Shown here: positions 35,899 through 45,630 of the stretch, one piece after another
Numbering within the stretch: position 1 is the first letter of the stretch
Layout: every line of letters begins with the position of its first letter
From: Maribacter thermophilus
GTDB taxonomy: Bacteria > Bacteroidota > Bacteroidia > Flavobacteriales > Flavobacteriaceae
DNA length: 64,000 nt
Reading direction: 5' to 3'
Assembly: GCF_001020565.1 (NCBI RefSeq)
Contig: NZ_LDAS01000001.1
Span: forward strand, 1,092,402 to 1,156,401
The notes under the pieces: generated by a model
The model's input: only the letters and a program-made list of their open reading frames with translations
Told to the model about the DNA's origin: nothing
The model's database searches: none
Translations under genes and position numbers: made by a program

Positions 35899-38800
35899 TT
35901 AAAATTCAATATTGGTTCCTATAGAAATTGTTCTAAATACCGGTGAACCGGCTCTCTGGTAACCATAAGTGGTAGGACTGGTATCATTAATCGATTCTGG
36001 ATTAAAACCAGTGTAATCATCTGCCGTCAAGTACATTAAATTTTGACCGGCTACATAAAGTCTAAATTTGGACAGTCCTAATTTATCCGTAAGATCTCTC
36101 GGAAAATTGAAACCTATATTTAAATTTCGCAAGGCTATATATGAAGCATCTTGTATGATATCGTCCGTAAATATCTTTTCTTTAATAAAACCTTGATCCG
36201 GTGTGGTTTCCACATTAAAATCTTGTGAGCTATTAAAGTGATTGAACAGATATTGATCTCCCATGTTACGTACTTCGGCTCCGTGACTACCTTGAAACAA
36301 GAAACTTATATCCATGTTACCAATTTTAAAGTCATTGGTAACACTCCATACCAATTCTGGATATGGATCTCCCAGTATGGTTTTGTCATCGTCATCTATG
36401 AGCCCATCTCCGTTCAGGTCCTTAACATAAACGTCTTGCGCTTCACCTCCGACCGGATGATAGGGATTGTTCAGGTATTCTAACGGTATGTCTCTATCTA
36501 CAACCCATCCATAGAAAGATGAAATGGGATTGCCCTCAAGGTTGATCCATTCCGCGGCACGCTTGTCATCCACGTTTTGGATTTGACCATTGGCATCCGC
36601 AAAGTCGGTCAGTTCGTTTTCGTTCATGGATGCCAAAAAGGTTGTAGACCATCTGAATTTCTCTTTGGTAACGTTACGTGTTCTAAGTTCTATTTCAAAA
36701 CCACTGTTCTTTACTTCCCCTAAGTTAACAAGGGCACTATCAAAACCGGTGGTGGATGAAACCGGATTGTACAATAATAGGTTATCACTTGTTCTCTCGT
36801 AATAATCAAAAGAACCGGAAATTACCCCGTTAAAGAAACCAAAATCGATTCCTGGGTTAAATTCTTCCAATCGTTCCCATTGTAAAGAAGGGTTTTGTAT
36901 GTTCAAAGCAACAAAGGCTGCTTGGGAATTATACACATCGGTACCCAATAATGGTATGGACGGATACAAATCAACTACGTCACTACCGGTATCAATATCC
37001 TTATTACCCGTGAAACCGTAACTGACCCTTAATTTAAGGTTGCTTATAAAGTTGCTGTCCTTTAAGAAGTTTTCTTCAGAAACTCTCCATCCCAAGGAAG
37101 CCGCTGGAAAATCACCAAACTTTTTGTCTACCCCAAAAATAGAACTACCGTCCCTACGATAACTAACCGATGCCAAGTATTTATTGTCATAGGCATAGTT
37201 TACCCTTCCAAAATAAGACTGAAATCTTTCTTGAAGTTTAAAAGAGCCTATAGATGTCAATTGGGTTGCGGCACTTAGGGTCTTCAACAAATCGGATGTA
37301 TAGCCTGTACCTGATGAACTATCTCCTTGCCAATCCCATTTTTCCGCAGAGGCACCAGCGATTACCGCTAAATCATGTTTTCCAAATACTTTATCATATG
37401 TAAAGTAGTTTTCAGAAACAAAGTGAAATCTGTTTTCGTTCGCTACATCGTAACTCGCCCCCGATGCACCGTTTCTACTGGAAAGTACCCCTTGCCATCT
37501 ATCTTGAAAAGTATTTTGATAATCCCCTGAAAGAGAAGTCTTAAAGCTTAGGCCATCCATTATTTTGTACTGAACATAGAAATTACCTGCCAGTTTAAAT
37601 TTATAGTCATTACGATCCCTCTCCAACACTTTTGCTGCAGGGTTCGTATTCGATGTATTGGAAATATCCACCAACGTACTACCATCACCATAAAGGTCAT
37701 AGTTATCAAAATGTCTCTGTAGTGCATAATCACCAATCTGGACATCTGGATAAACCGTTCTATCCACATACTGGATAGTATTGGCATCGTGGTACACTGG
37801 TAGCCAAGGTGTTTGCCTTAAAATATCGTGGGTAGATCCGTCAAAACGACTTCTACGAGTGTATGACGGGGCCAAATTACCGCCAAAACTAAAGCTCTTG
37901 CCAACCTTGGTATCTACCTTTAAACGTGCATTATAACGTTTGTAGTCATCTGTTAACAATACACCTTCATCGTGCAAGTACCCGAGGGATACACTGAACT
38001 TTGTGTTTTCGCTACCTCCACGTGCACTAAGTGAGTGACTTTCTATTTTACCTCCGTCGAAAATGACATCTTGCCAATCACGGTCAACACCTATTAATTG
38101 TTTGTATTTTGTTCTGTCTGAAAGGGTTCCTGTTGCCGCCAGTTCAGCTTGTGCGGTTTCGGCTATGGAAAAGTAATAAGAATCGCTCTGTCTTGCCTCC
38201 TTAAAACCTACATAGGTGTTATAGCTGAATTTGGTCTTACCGGTTTTACCTTGTTTAGTGGTAATCAAAATTACACCGTTAGAACCTCTTGAACCATAAA
38301 TGGCAGATGAAGCTGCATCTTTTAACACATCAAAACTCTCTACCTCGTTCATATCAAGGTTTCCTAAAAAGTCACTATCAACAGGAAGTCCATCGACAAC
38401 GACCAAAGGCGAAGAGTCACCGTTTAACGAGCCTACACCACGAATTCTAATCGTGGGCGCGGATCCGGCTTCACCCTCTGTTGCCTGGATGTTCACACCT
38501 GCTATTTGACCCACAAGGGCATCATCTACCCTTGCAACGGCAATCTGGTCAAGATCTTCGTTTACAACCTGTGAAACCGCCCCGGTCATGTGTACCTTCT
38601 TTCTTGTACCATACCCTACGATAACCACTTCGTCCAATTGATTAAGATCCTCGGCCATTACAACGTTCAATGTACTCTGACCCGTAATTGCAATAGTCTG
38701 CGTAGTATACCCTACATAAGAAAAACGAAGAGATTCTCCTTCTGACACTTCTATGGAAAAATTTCCGTCAAAATCGGATTGTGTTCCTCTAGTCGTATTA

Positions 38801-38940
38801 ACAACAATAATATTGGCCCCCGGTATGGGAACATTTTCTGCATCTGTTACCACACCCGTAACGGTGTAGGTATCTTGGGCAAATAGTTGTAGGTTCATTA
38901 GCCCTACGACCACCAGCAATAGTTTTAGTTTGAAATTCAT
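35899..38940 (-). CDS. SusC-like TonB-dependent transporter, alginate locus
   Basis: A 1013-residue outer-membrane transporter: signal peptide (1-21, LFAQ), carboxypeptidase-regulatory-like domain (VTGVVTDAENVPIPGANI), plug (VVIVGYGTRKKVHMTGAVSQV, PLVVVDGLPVDSDF, GSRGSNGVILITTK) and beta-barrel ending in phenylalanine. It has no STN domain, unlike the other SusC in this window, which fits control by the soluble GntR repressor instead of an anti-sigma system. It is the first gene of its operon, with a leader of about 275 bp from the predicted promoter at 39222. Confidence 0.96.
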   Translation of the reverse strand: MNFKLKLLLVVVGLMNLQLFAQDTYTVTGVVTDAENVPIPGANIIVVNTTRGTQSDFDGNFSIEVSEGESLRFSYVGYTTQTIAITGQSTLNVVMAEDLNQLDEVVIVGYGTRKKVHMTGAVSQVVNEDLDQIAVARVDDALVGQIAGVNIQATEGEAGSAPTIRIRGVGSLNGDSSPLVVVDGLPVDSDFLGNLDMNEVESFDVLKDAASSAIYGSRGSNGVILITTKQGKTGKTKFSYNTYVGFKEARQSDSYYFSIAETAQAELAATGTLSDRTKYKQLIGVDRDWQDVIFDGGKIESHSLSARGGSENTKFSVSLGYLHDEGVLLTDDYKRYNARLKVDTKVGKSFSFGGNLAPSYTRRSRFDGSTHDILRQTPWLPVYHDANTIQYVDRTVYPDVQIGDYALQRHFDNYDLYGDGSTLVDISNTSNTNPAAKVLERDRNDYKFKLAGNFYVQYKIMDGLSFKTSLSGDYQNTFQDRWQGVLSSRNGASGASYDVANENRFHFVSENYFTYDKVFGKHDLAVIAGASAEKWDWQGDSSSGTGYTSDLLKTLSAATQLTSIGSFKLQERFQSYFGRVNYAYDNKYLASVSYRRDGSSIFGVDKKFGDFPAASLGWRVSEENFLKDSNFISNLKLRVSYGFTGNKDIDTGSDVVDLYPSIPLLGTDVYNSQAAFVALNIQNPSLQWERLEEFNPGIDFGFFNGVISGSFDYYERTSDNLLLYNPVSSTTGFDSALVNLGEVKNSGFEIELRTRNVTKEKFRWSTTFLASMNENELTDFADANGQIQNVDDKRAAEWINLEGNPISSFYGWVVDRDIPLEYLNNPYHPVGGEAQDVYVKDLNGDGLIDDDDKTILGDPYPELVWSVTNDFKIGNMDISFLFQGSHGAEVRNMGDQYLFNHFNSSQDFNVETTPDQGFIKEKIFTDDIIQDASYIALRNLNIGFNFPRDLTDKLGLSKFRLYVAGQNLMYLTADDYTGFNPESINDTSPTTYGYQRAGSPVFRTISIGTNIEF

Positions 38941-39071
38941 TTGTTTAGCTAGTTAGAATTTATCTATTTTATTAATTTTCACTCATAGTGTGCAGCTATG
39001 ATTCTTTTCCAATCTTACTTTCAATCTAATGTAGAGCCAAAATCAAATGAATTTTAGTAATTTTGTAATCT

Positions 39072-39161
39072 ACATTTACATTAAAAGTGTATCTGTAACA
39101 TATTACTTCCCTCCTAAGAAGTGATATTTCGAAAGGATAGGCGTGCACCTATCCTTTTTTT
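39072..39161 (+). ncRNA. Candidate antisense small RNA opposite the alginate susC leader
   Basis: On the plus strand TAATTTTG (39058-39065) resembles a -7 element, though no TTG lies at the expected -33 distance, and a strong terminator ends at 39161. The predicted RNA of about 90 bases would be antisense to the long leader of the minus-strand susC. It mirrors the arrangement at the other susC (18091-18164). Confidence 0.28.
39133..39161 (+). terminator. Plus-strand intrinsic terminator inside the alginate susC leader
   Basis: AAGGATAGG / CCTATCCTT, 9-bp stem with a 6-base loop, followed by seven T on the plus strand. It lies between the predicted susC promoter and the susC start, where no plus-strand gene is present. 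On the minus strand it would be a leader hairpin without a full T tract. Confidence 0.75.
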
Positions 39162-39199
39162 GTGCGCTATGTCCCCATATTTTTCTTTTTTATTATTAT

Positions 39200-39229
39200 C
39201 TGGTTAACCAAATTGGTTTACCAAATATA
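39200..39229 (-). promoter_or_regulatory. Tandem operator with -7 element upstream of alginate susC (site B)
   Basis: CTGGTTAACCAA at 39200 and TTGGTTTACCAA at 39213, 13 bp apart. On the minus strand TATATTTG (39222-39229) overlaps the outer edge of the operator, so a bound repressor would block RNA polymerase. No clear -33 TTG is seen. Confidence 0.72.
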
Positions 39230-39342
39230 GATGATTAAAATGTTAAATAAAAGTTATCACATCAAAAAAATGTTAAAGTATCTAGCAAAATCATATTTTA
39301 ACACCTTATAAAATGCCATAATCCTATTTTAAGGCCTTGTTT

Positions 39343-39696
39343 TTAACTATTCTCCATAAAATCCTCTCGGATAGGACTAAACACATCGATAAGCACACCA
39401 GCTTTTTTGCATATGGCGCCATGGCTTACATGAGGTGGGATATAAAAGGCATCCCCAGCTTTCATTAATTTGGTTTCCTTACCTATGGTAAGTTCAAATT
39501 CACCACTTACCACATAGGTGGTCTGCGAATGGTAATGATCATGCATGGGTCCAATACCTCCCTCATCAAATTGTACATTAACGAGCATAATTTTGTCATC
39601 GTAGGCCATTATTTTTCTTCTAACTCCTTCACCTACGGTTTCCCATTCCATCTCTTCCCCAAAAATGAATTCTTTACTTGATCCAAATGATTTCAT
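39343..39696 (-). CDS. kdgF: KdgF-like cupin (unsaturated uronate linearisation)
   Basis: A 117-residue single-domain cupin. Metal ligands fit His52, His54, Gln58 and His92 in GPMHDHYHSQTTYVVSGEFEL and IPPHVSHGA. KdgF proteins open 4,5-unsaturated uronate monomers made by lyases to DEH. It is the third gene of the PL6-PL17-cupin operon, 13 bp after PL17. No signal peptide, so it acts in the cytoplasm. Confidence 0.9.
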   Translation of the reverse strand: MKSFGSSKEFIFGEEMEWETVGEGVRRKIMAYDDKIMLVNVQFDEGGIGPMHDHYHSQTTYVVSGEFELTIGKETKLMKAGDAFYIPPHVSHGAICKKAGVLIDVFSPIREDFMENS

Positions 39697-39709
39697 CTTA
39701 CTTCTTGTT

Positions 39710-41950
39710 TTAATTTATATTGATTAGTGCAAACGGTCCTTTCCATTTTAATTCCAGGCCTTCTATGCTAATATTATGATTTTGGTCTGTTGCTTTGTTC
39801 ACTGCCGAAAACACAAAAACATTTTTACGGCCATCTACGGTATCTATACGAATTGCCCAATACCCATCTTTATCATAAACTTTAGAAAGGTTTTTAATAT
39901 TCGAAGTAGCGTTTACCGCTAGTTCGGTTACCGGACTATAGGTGCCGTGAGATTCTAAAACAGAAGCGAACACGGTATTTAACTCTTCACTTTTCCTATG
40001 GATCAGAACAGGGTCTCTCCGTAAATTAAATTCTGGGTCCGTAGCCCCCACTCTTCCTAAAATTAAACTATCCTTTTCTGTAGCAAGTGACGTTAATGTA
40101 TAAAAATGATTATTGGCCATCCACGAAAACTTTAGGTTTTCATTGGTCAACTTGGCGTCACCTTCTTTATATATATGTTGGTAACCAAAATCCTTCCCCA
40201 TGGGTCGTAACACTTCTTCGGTGTTATACGGAACGTTCAGTGTCATTAATTGACCCAAATAATAAAAAGGCATATCATACTGATGGGCCTTGTCGGATTC
40301 CACCTGCATCACATCCAATATGATAGGTTTTTGCCACCCCTTATCTTGTATCATGACCATGGTACGATGCATTTTTGTTCCGGGATATGCATTTTCTTCG
40401 ATAGCACTTACCACCTGTAATTTTGGGTCTTCACTATTAAAAAGGTAATATTCGGAGTGATTTTTACTGCCTATCTCGTACTTACCTCCAAAATGGGAAC
40501 TTTGATCCTGTACCAATGTATTATGAGCTACTGTTTGTTTGGCCCAAGTTTTATTTTCTTTTAAATAATTGCCCCCACCCTTTTGTTCTATGTTGACAAA
40601 ACGGGCCAATCCGTAGTCTTGTACAACTTCATCTCCGTCTTCATAAAATGAATAGGACAATTTATCGTAGTGCCCGTGGCTCAGTCCTTGGGCCGTGTAC
40701 TTAAAAACGAGCTCTAACTTGTCTTTCCTCAGTACCGAGATTCCCCCTTGCTCCCCGTTGGCACCATCGCGCAATTGCATACTTTTTTTAACATAAGGTT
40801 GCTTTTCCCCATTTTTTAGTCCTTTTGCCACTGCCAGTCCGGCATCGTTAAGAACAACGGTCCCTTGTTTTTGGGCAATATCCAATAACCGCGGGTCTTT
40901 GTTGCCATAATAATAAGCTACGTCCACAGCATTTACCAAGGAGGTATTGTAATAGGACATTCCTTTTTGCCCATCGTTTATTGGAAAAAAATCTCCATCT
41001 TGGTCCGAAAGGTCCAACAGGGCGTATACACTTTTTACCAATACGTCGTCATTGTACTCAAATATTTTTAGTTCAGGTTTTACATTTTGCAGGGCTTGGG
41101 CAAAAATCAAGAATGGATACATGGCATACCGTTGATAATAAGGCCCTTCTGTATAATAACCATCGGGAGAAAAAGGTTCGTCCAAATTTGCATAAAACCC
41201 GGCTGCTTTTCCTTCTTCAATAATAAATCCGCCATCGTTGTCCTTGGTTCCAGTGTTTAACTCCACATCTTTGATCCCATACAGTGCCCTTTCCAGCAGA
41301 TCTTCATCATCCACGACCAGGGCAATCATGCCCACCGCCACATTGCCCCAAGTACTATGATTGTGGATCCTATTGAAAAAATGAGGATTTTGAATGGAAA
41401 TAAAGTCGGCAAAAGGTTTAAATAAATTTTTCTCTAAATGCTTACGTTCTTTCTTGCTCAGGTAATCATATATACAATCGTAAGCCTGACTTGCATACAC
41501 CAACCAGTTGGAATCATTTAAACATTGCCAAAACAATTTGCCCCTGGCATACGATCGTTCTTTGGGGTGTACGGGCAGCGTGGGGTAGAGTTCTGCATAA
41601 GCCTTGAGCATCTCGTGTACATATAATGCATACCTATAGTCATTCAGCAATTGGTACAAAATACCTGCTTTTTGCATCAGTCTATAATTACGTTTGTGGG
41701 TTTCGTGGGTATAACCGCCAGAATAGTCTTTGGGTACGGGCACGTCTATCCCTTTCTGTATAGCTGCATCGACCTCTTCTTTTATAGCGGCCAGTGTTTT
41801 GTCCAAAATGGGCAGATTGCCCAGATTGGCCCTTATTTCCTTTACACCTTCTTGGGTCAAAATCAGTTTTGGATGGTCTTGCGCCCTTAAAACATTGTTA
41901 CTGGTTGCAACTACAACCAACAGAACCACTAAATACTTTACATACTTCAT
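39710..41950 (-). CDS. Oligoalginate lyase, PL17 family
   Basis: A 746-residue exolytic alginate lyase with a signal peptide (about 1-23, LRA-Q). An all-helical toroid N-domain holds the active-site pair in IHNHSTWGN (Asn197, His198) and tyrosines in YYTEGPYYQRYAMYP (265-279); the C-terminal heparinase II/III-like beta domain includes GLSHGHYDKLSYSFY. These match PL17 enzymes such as Alc17C, which cut unsaturated monouronate from oligoalginates. The cleavable signal and lack of a lipobox suggest a periplasmic enzyme. It starts 3 bp after PL6 stops. Confidence 0.95.
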   Translation of the reverse strand: MKYVKYLVVLLVVVATSNNVLRAQDHPKLILTQEGVKEIRANLGNLPILDKTLAAIKEEVDAAIQKGIDVPVPKDYSGGYTHETHKRNYRLMQKAGILYQLLNDYRYALYVHEMLKAYAELYPTLPVHPKERSYARGKLFWQCLNDSNWLVYASQAYDCIYDYLSKKERKHLEKNLFKPFADFISIQNPHFFNRIHNHSTWGNVAVGMIALVVDDEDLLERALYGIKDVELNTGTKDNDGGFIIEEGKAAGFYANLDEPFSPDGYYTEGPYYQRYAMYPFLIFAQALQNVKPELKIFEYNDDVLVKSVYALLDLSDQDGDFFPINDGQKGMSYYNTSLVNAVDVAYYYGNKDPRLLDIAQKQGTVVLNDAGLAVAKGLKNGEKQPYVKKSMQLRDGANGEQGGISVLRKDKLELVFKYTAQGLSHGHYDKLSYSFYEDGDEVVQDYGLARFVNIEQKGGGNYLKENKTWAKQTVAHNTLVQDQSSHFGGKYEIGSKNHSEYYLFNSEDPKLQVVSAIEENAYPGTKMHRTMVMIQDKGWQKPIILDVMQVESDKAHQYDMPFYYLGQLMTLNVPYNTEEVLRPMGKDFGYQHIYKEGDAKLTNENLKFSWMANNHFYTLTSLATEKDSLILGRVGATDPEFNLRRDPVLIHRKSEELNTVFASVLESHGTYSPVTELAVNATSNIKNLSKVYDKDGYWAIRIDTVDGRKNVFVFSAVNKATDQNHNISIEGLELKWKGPFALININ

Positions 41951-41953
41951 CTT

Positions 41954-44293
41954 TTACTGATCAAATAATAATCCGACATCCTGGCCTTTGGTGCCTTTTC
42001 CTTTTAAAGGGGAACCGGGCTTTAATTCATATCCTTCTTCGGCAAACCCAGGATCTATCTCCCAAAGATTTTCTGTACGGTATTTTTGATCTCCGGTAAC
42101 CGTGAGCTTATCCGATTGGTAAAAGTTATTGTTAAGTACATTCACAATGGGTTCACCTACCACCAAGTGCATATTAATACCTTTGGTCTTATTAAAAATA
42201 TTGTTCTCTATGCCTATTACCTGAACTCCGTAAAGCGATACGGCGGAATTGTATTTATTACGAGCATCAAAACCTACATTATCGAACACATTATGTTCCA
42301 TTTCCAAGAATGGACCAAAGGTACTCTCATCCTTTCCACCTCGGTACAATCGTAACGCCGCACCTCCAATATCGGTAAAGCTGTTATTCTTAAAAATAAC
42401 ATATTCCGCGTTATAGATTCCTATATCATCGGTTTCCTTGTCCAGGGCGACCACATTACCGGTAATGGTCTTGAACTTAGAGTTTGTGATACTTAAGGTA
42501 TCGGCAAATGTGTTTTTGTACACACGAATGGCATCGTAAGAATGGTTTACATCCAAGTTTACAAAATCGCAATCATCTATAAACAGTTTGTAATTTTTGT
42601 TCATGGAATATTTGCTGGTAGTAATAACTGAATTACCTGTTCTATCAGGAGCATCTTCCCCATCGAACACCAAATGTGACAAAGACAGGCTACCACCATT
42701 GTTTATTTGAAAGAGTGATTTTTTCTCAAAGAACACTTTTGCCTTCTGATTCCCTTTAGAGGTGATACTTAAGGGCTTGTCCACTTCTATGGTTTTTGTA
42801 TTCGGATAGGATGCTCCACCTTCCAAAACCAACACGTCACCTGCATTTGCCTCTTTGACAGCATCAAATAGCGCATTCAATCCAGCTGCTACTTCAATGG
42901 TATTGCCAGAGGACAGTGCCACATCGGTATCATCTTTAGGGTACCAAGAAACACCCGTATCGTTTTTTGATAAAATATTTTCCGGAAGATCGGCACCGAC
43001 TCCCTCTGGGGCGTTCACGGGCACCAATAATCCCGATCCATTCTCCGCCAATTCCAAATCTTGTTTAAAAAACCCACCCTCATTGATAAGGACTACATTT
43101 TTACTCACAAGATTGTTGTTGAAGGTTATACCGCTGATGTCATCGTAAACAGTAAAAAGGTTGTCGCGATTTTCATTGTAGAAAATATTATTCTCCACAA
43201 AGGAATCTACAGGTGGGGCATTACGTTCGGCATCTGCACCGGCACAAAGTTGTATATGGTCGCTATTGATAAAAGTGTTGTTGCGAACAATCGCATCTTT
43301 GGCCTGATCGTACCTATTGATCGGAGAGTTATAGATCCCGTTCATGATTACAAAAGCACCACGAAAACGATATCCCGTTAAACCTACCCCATAATTATTG
43401 GTAACGGTCTGCTTGCCGTTGATTACACGAATACCACCCGTGCTAGGTTTATTGTTTCCAATAAAAATATTACCATCCACAAGGGTGTTTTCTCCATGGC
43501 GCATGGTCAAGGTTCCTGTGCACTCGTAAAACACATTGCCCTTATAAGTATTCGAGCCCGACTTATTGGATATAATCTCATGCTCACCATTACATCTATC
43601 AAAGTAGTTAGATTCCACTACAGTATTAGAATTTGTTCTAGAATAATGACTTGTTCCTATTCTTAAGGTTTCACCCCCATTGGAACCAAGGTTTTGTCGA
43701 GGGCCAAAATAATTATGATCGATCTGGTTGTGGTTCTCTTGGCTAGCTTCGGAGTTTAAACGTACGATCATGGTAACGCCACGATTACGTTTTCCTACGA
43801 GATGATTGTGATCCACTCGGTTATTTTTACCATAAATGGCGACCCAAGTATCGGGTTCGTGCCTTTCTGGGTTATTAAAATTATCGATTACACATTCTGT
43901 TAACCTACTATTGTTGGCCAAAGTATTTTTATCTTTCTTAAAGGAAATAACCTCTGTGGTCGGGGTAAATCCGTTTTTAAAAACAAGGCCCTCTACGATT
44001 AAATGTTCACCGGCCATTCTCAAATTTGACTGCCCTTCCAAAATTACCTTTCCTTTTTCCTCAACAGTTAATTTGATCGGTTTCTCTGCCGTACCATGAC
44101 CCTCGAACAAAAGTTCGGCATTTTCCCAAACGCCATTGGCAAGCGTTACGACATCGCCCGGTTGAAGATCGGGAACCAATGCATTGAATTCCGCTACGTT
44201 ATGTACCAAGTTTTGTTGTTCGGTTGATTCTGATCCACAACCCACTATAATGAGTGCAGATAATAATAAGATGGATAGTTTGTTTAAATGCAT
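41954..44293 (-). CDS. Alginate lyase, PL6 family (two parallel beta-helix domains)
   Basis: A 779-residue lipoprotein (cysteine 19 in IIVGC). The N-terminal chondroitinase-B-like beta-helix (about 30-410) carries the PL6 catalytic pair Lys244 (ISNKS) and Arg265 (LTMRHG), spaced 21 residues as in AlyGC, and the acidic calcium-site region NGEHE just before. A second beta-helix from about 455 to the end resembles the C-terminal domain of two-domain PL6 enzymes. It is the first gene of its operon; the start codon lies 7 bp from the tandem operator. Confidence 0.94.
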   Translation of the reverse strand: MHLNKLSILLLSALIIVGCGSESTEQQNLVHNVAEFNALVPDLQPGDVVTLANGVWENAELLFEGHGTAEKPIKLTVEEKGKVILEGQSNLRMAGEHLIVEGLVFKNGFTPTTEVISFKKDKNTLANNSRLTECVIDNFNNPERHEPDTWVAIYGKNNRVDHNHLVGKRNRGVTMIVRLNSEASQENHNQIDHNYFGPRQNLGSNGGETLRIGTSHYSRTNSNTVVESNYFDRCNGEHEIISNKSGSNTYKGNVFYECTGTLTMRHGENTLVDGNIFIGNNKPSTGGIRVINGKQTVTNNYGVGLTGYRFRGAFVIMNGIYNSPINRYDQAKDAIVRNNTFINSDHIQLCAGADAERNAPPVDSFVENNIFYNENRDNLFTVYDDISGITFNNNLVSKNVVLINEGGFFKQDLELAENGSGLLVPVNAPEGVGADLPENILSKNDTGVSWYPKDDTDVALSSGNTIEVAAGLNALFDAVKEANAGDVLVLEGGASYPNTKTIEVDKPLSITSKGNQKAKVFFEKKSLFQINNGGSLSLSHLVFDGEDAPDRTGNSVITTSKYSMNKNYKLFIDDCDFVNLDVNHSYDAIRVYKNTFADTLSITNSKFKTITGNVVALDKETDDIGIYNAEYVIFKNNSFTDIGGAALRLYRGGKDESTFGPFLEMEHNVFDNVGFDARNKYNSAVSLYGVQVIGIENNIFNKTKGINMHLVVGEPIVNVLNNNFYQSDKLTVTGDQKYRTENLWEIDPGFAEEGYELKPGSPLKGKGTKGQDVGLLFDQ

Positions 44294-44300
44294 AATATAA

Positions 44301-44356
44301 TTGGTTTACCAATTTGGTTTACCAAATATATAGATTTATTTATGAGCTACGCAAAA
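44301..44356 (-). promoter_or_regulatory. Promoter and tandem operator of the PL6 operon (site C)
   Basis: Two near-perfect palindromes TTGGTTTACCAA begin at 44301 and 44314 (13-bp period). On the minus strand TTTTG (44352-44356) and TATATTTG (44323-44330), 21 bp apart, form a Bacteroidetes promoter whose -7 element shares bases with the operator. Predicted transcription starts about 22 bp before the ATG, inside the operator. A repressor at this site would occlude the promoter. Confidence 0.78.
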
Positions 44357-44684
44357 TTTTTACCAATAAAATATAAAAACCATATTATTACACCCGTATT
44401 TGTATCATATTAAGAAAATATGGCGAAAATAGATTTTTTTAAACAAAAACCGTACCTACGGTAGGTCAAAGCAATAAGGGAAACTATTAGAATTAGTACT
44501 ACACCAAAGTTTCTACCTCCTCCTCCTAAAAATCTCCGATTAGACTATTTTGTTTATTAAATTTAAAACGTAAAATCGCAGTTTTAACCCGTTCAGTATA
44601 GATTTGTGACTGTACATTATACATCTAAACTGCGCATAGCTAAACTGTTCGTCATAATTAACAGGACAATCGAAAAAGAAATAA
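44357..44684. other. Gap between PL6 operon promoter and the LytTR gene
   Basis: No gene seen. It contains a 13-bp perfect palindrome ACCTAC-G-GTAGGT at 44454-44466 of unknown meaning, and the plus-strand promoter region of the LytTR gene. Confidence 0.5.
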
Positions 44685-45512
44685 ATGATTTCATTGAATA
44701 AAACCATCGCATATACCAAAAATTGGAAACACACTTTTTGGACTGCGTTATTGTTAGGTGTATTACTTCCTCTTTTGTTAATTACCTTAGAACCTTTTGA
44801 CAATAGCAATAGTTTTTCTTACAAATATGTGATTCTATCCGGTTATGCGCTTTGCATTATAATCCCCATACTACTTGTTCATCCGATAGAAAATTACTTT
44901 TACGAAATTCAAACAAACCGTTGGTTTATACTAAATGAGGTTTTTTATATCATCTCAACACTCTTTATAATATTTCTCTTTGCCTTTTTTTATCATTTCT
45001 ATATAATAAGTGGTCGAACATCATTTACTTTCGATTTGATATGGGACTTTATAACCTCTTTCGGATTTCCGTTCATACCCATTATAGTACCTTTTTGGCT
45101 GTACCTACGTTCTAAATATGGTTTAATAGAAGTTCCTATGTACGATGAAAAGAACATTGAAAAAAACAAAACCATTACTATTAACGGAAAGAACAAATCT
45201 GAAACCTTAAAAATTTATGAGTCGGATTTTGTTTTTGCGAAAGCGCAACAAAATTATGTGGATGTCTATTATAGAACCGAAACCGGCATTCAACAAAAAA
45301 CCTTTCGTAATACCTTATCGAATATTATGAAACAATTACCTAAAGCATGGCAAGTACATCGCTCTTACCTGGTTAATCTGGATTATCTTAAATCTCTAGA
45401 AGGAAACGCCAGAAAGCGTTTTATTAGAATTCATGAAACTGAAGAAACCATTCCTATCTCTCAAGTGTATTACGAAGCTTTGCATAAAAGGCTTTCAAAT
45501 TCGTCCCAATAG
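44685..45512 (+). CDS. Membrane-bound LytTR DNA-binding regulator
   Basis: A 275-residue protein with four or five hydrophobic helices in residues 17-145 and a cytoplasmic LytTR domain at about 170-272 (FVFAKAQQNYVDVYY, QVHRSYLVNLDYLKSLEGNARKRFI). LytTR domains bind DNA as regulators of transcription; here no receiver domain is present, so the membrane part may sense a signal directly. The following lipoprotein gene starts about 120 bp downstream on the same strand and may be its target. Confidence 0.92.
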   Translation: MISLNKTIAYTKNWKHTFWTALLLGVLLPLLLITLEPFDNSNSFSYKYVILSGYALCIIIPILLVHPIENYFYEIQTNRWFILNEVFYIISTLFIIFLFAFFYHFYIISGRTSFTFDLIWDFITSFGFPFIPIIVPFWLYLRSKYGLIEVPMYDEKNIEKNKTITINGKNKSETLKIYESDFVFAKAQQNYVDVYYRTETGIQQKTFRNTLSNIMKQLPKAWQVHRSYLVNLDYLKSLEGNARKRFIRIHETEETIPISQVYYEALHKRLSNSSQ

Positions 45513-45630
45513 CCTTCAAAATAAGCCCAGACACTTCAATTTTAAACCAAATATTTCAAATTAATCACACTTTTTTTTTGCCCTTATTTTTTTGGATTCT
45601 ATTTGTAGAGATCTTAAAAAAAGCAAAAAA

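Noticed and set aside
44454..44466. ACCTAC-G-GTAGGT palindrome as an operator
   Set aside because: A single short palindrome without a second copy in the window or a nearby regulator known to bind it; not enough support.
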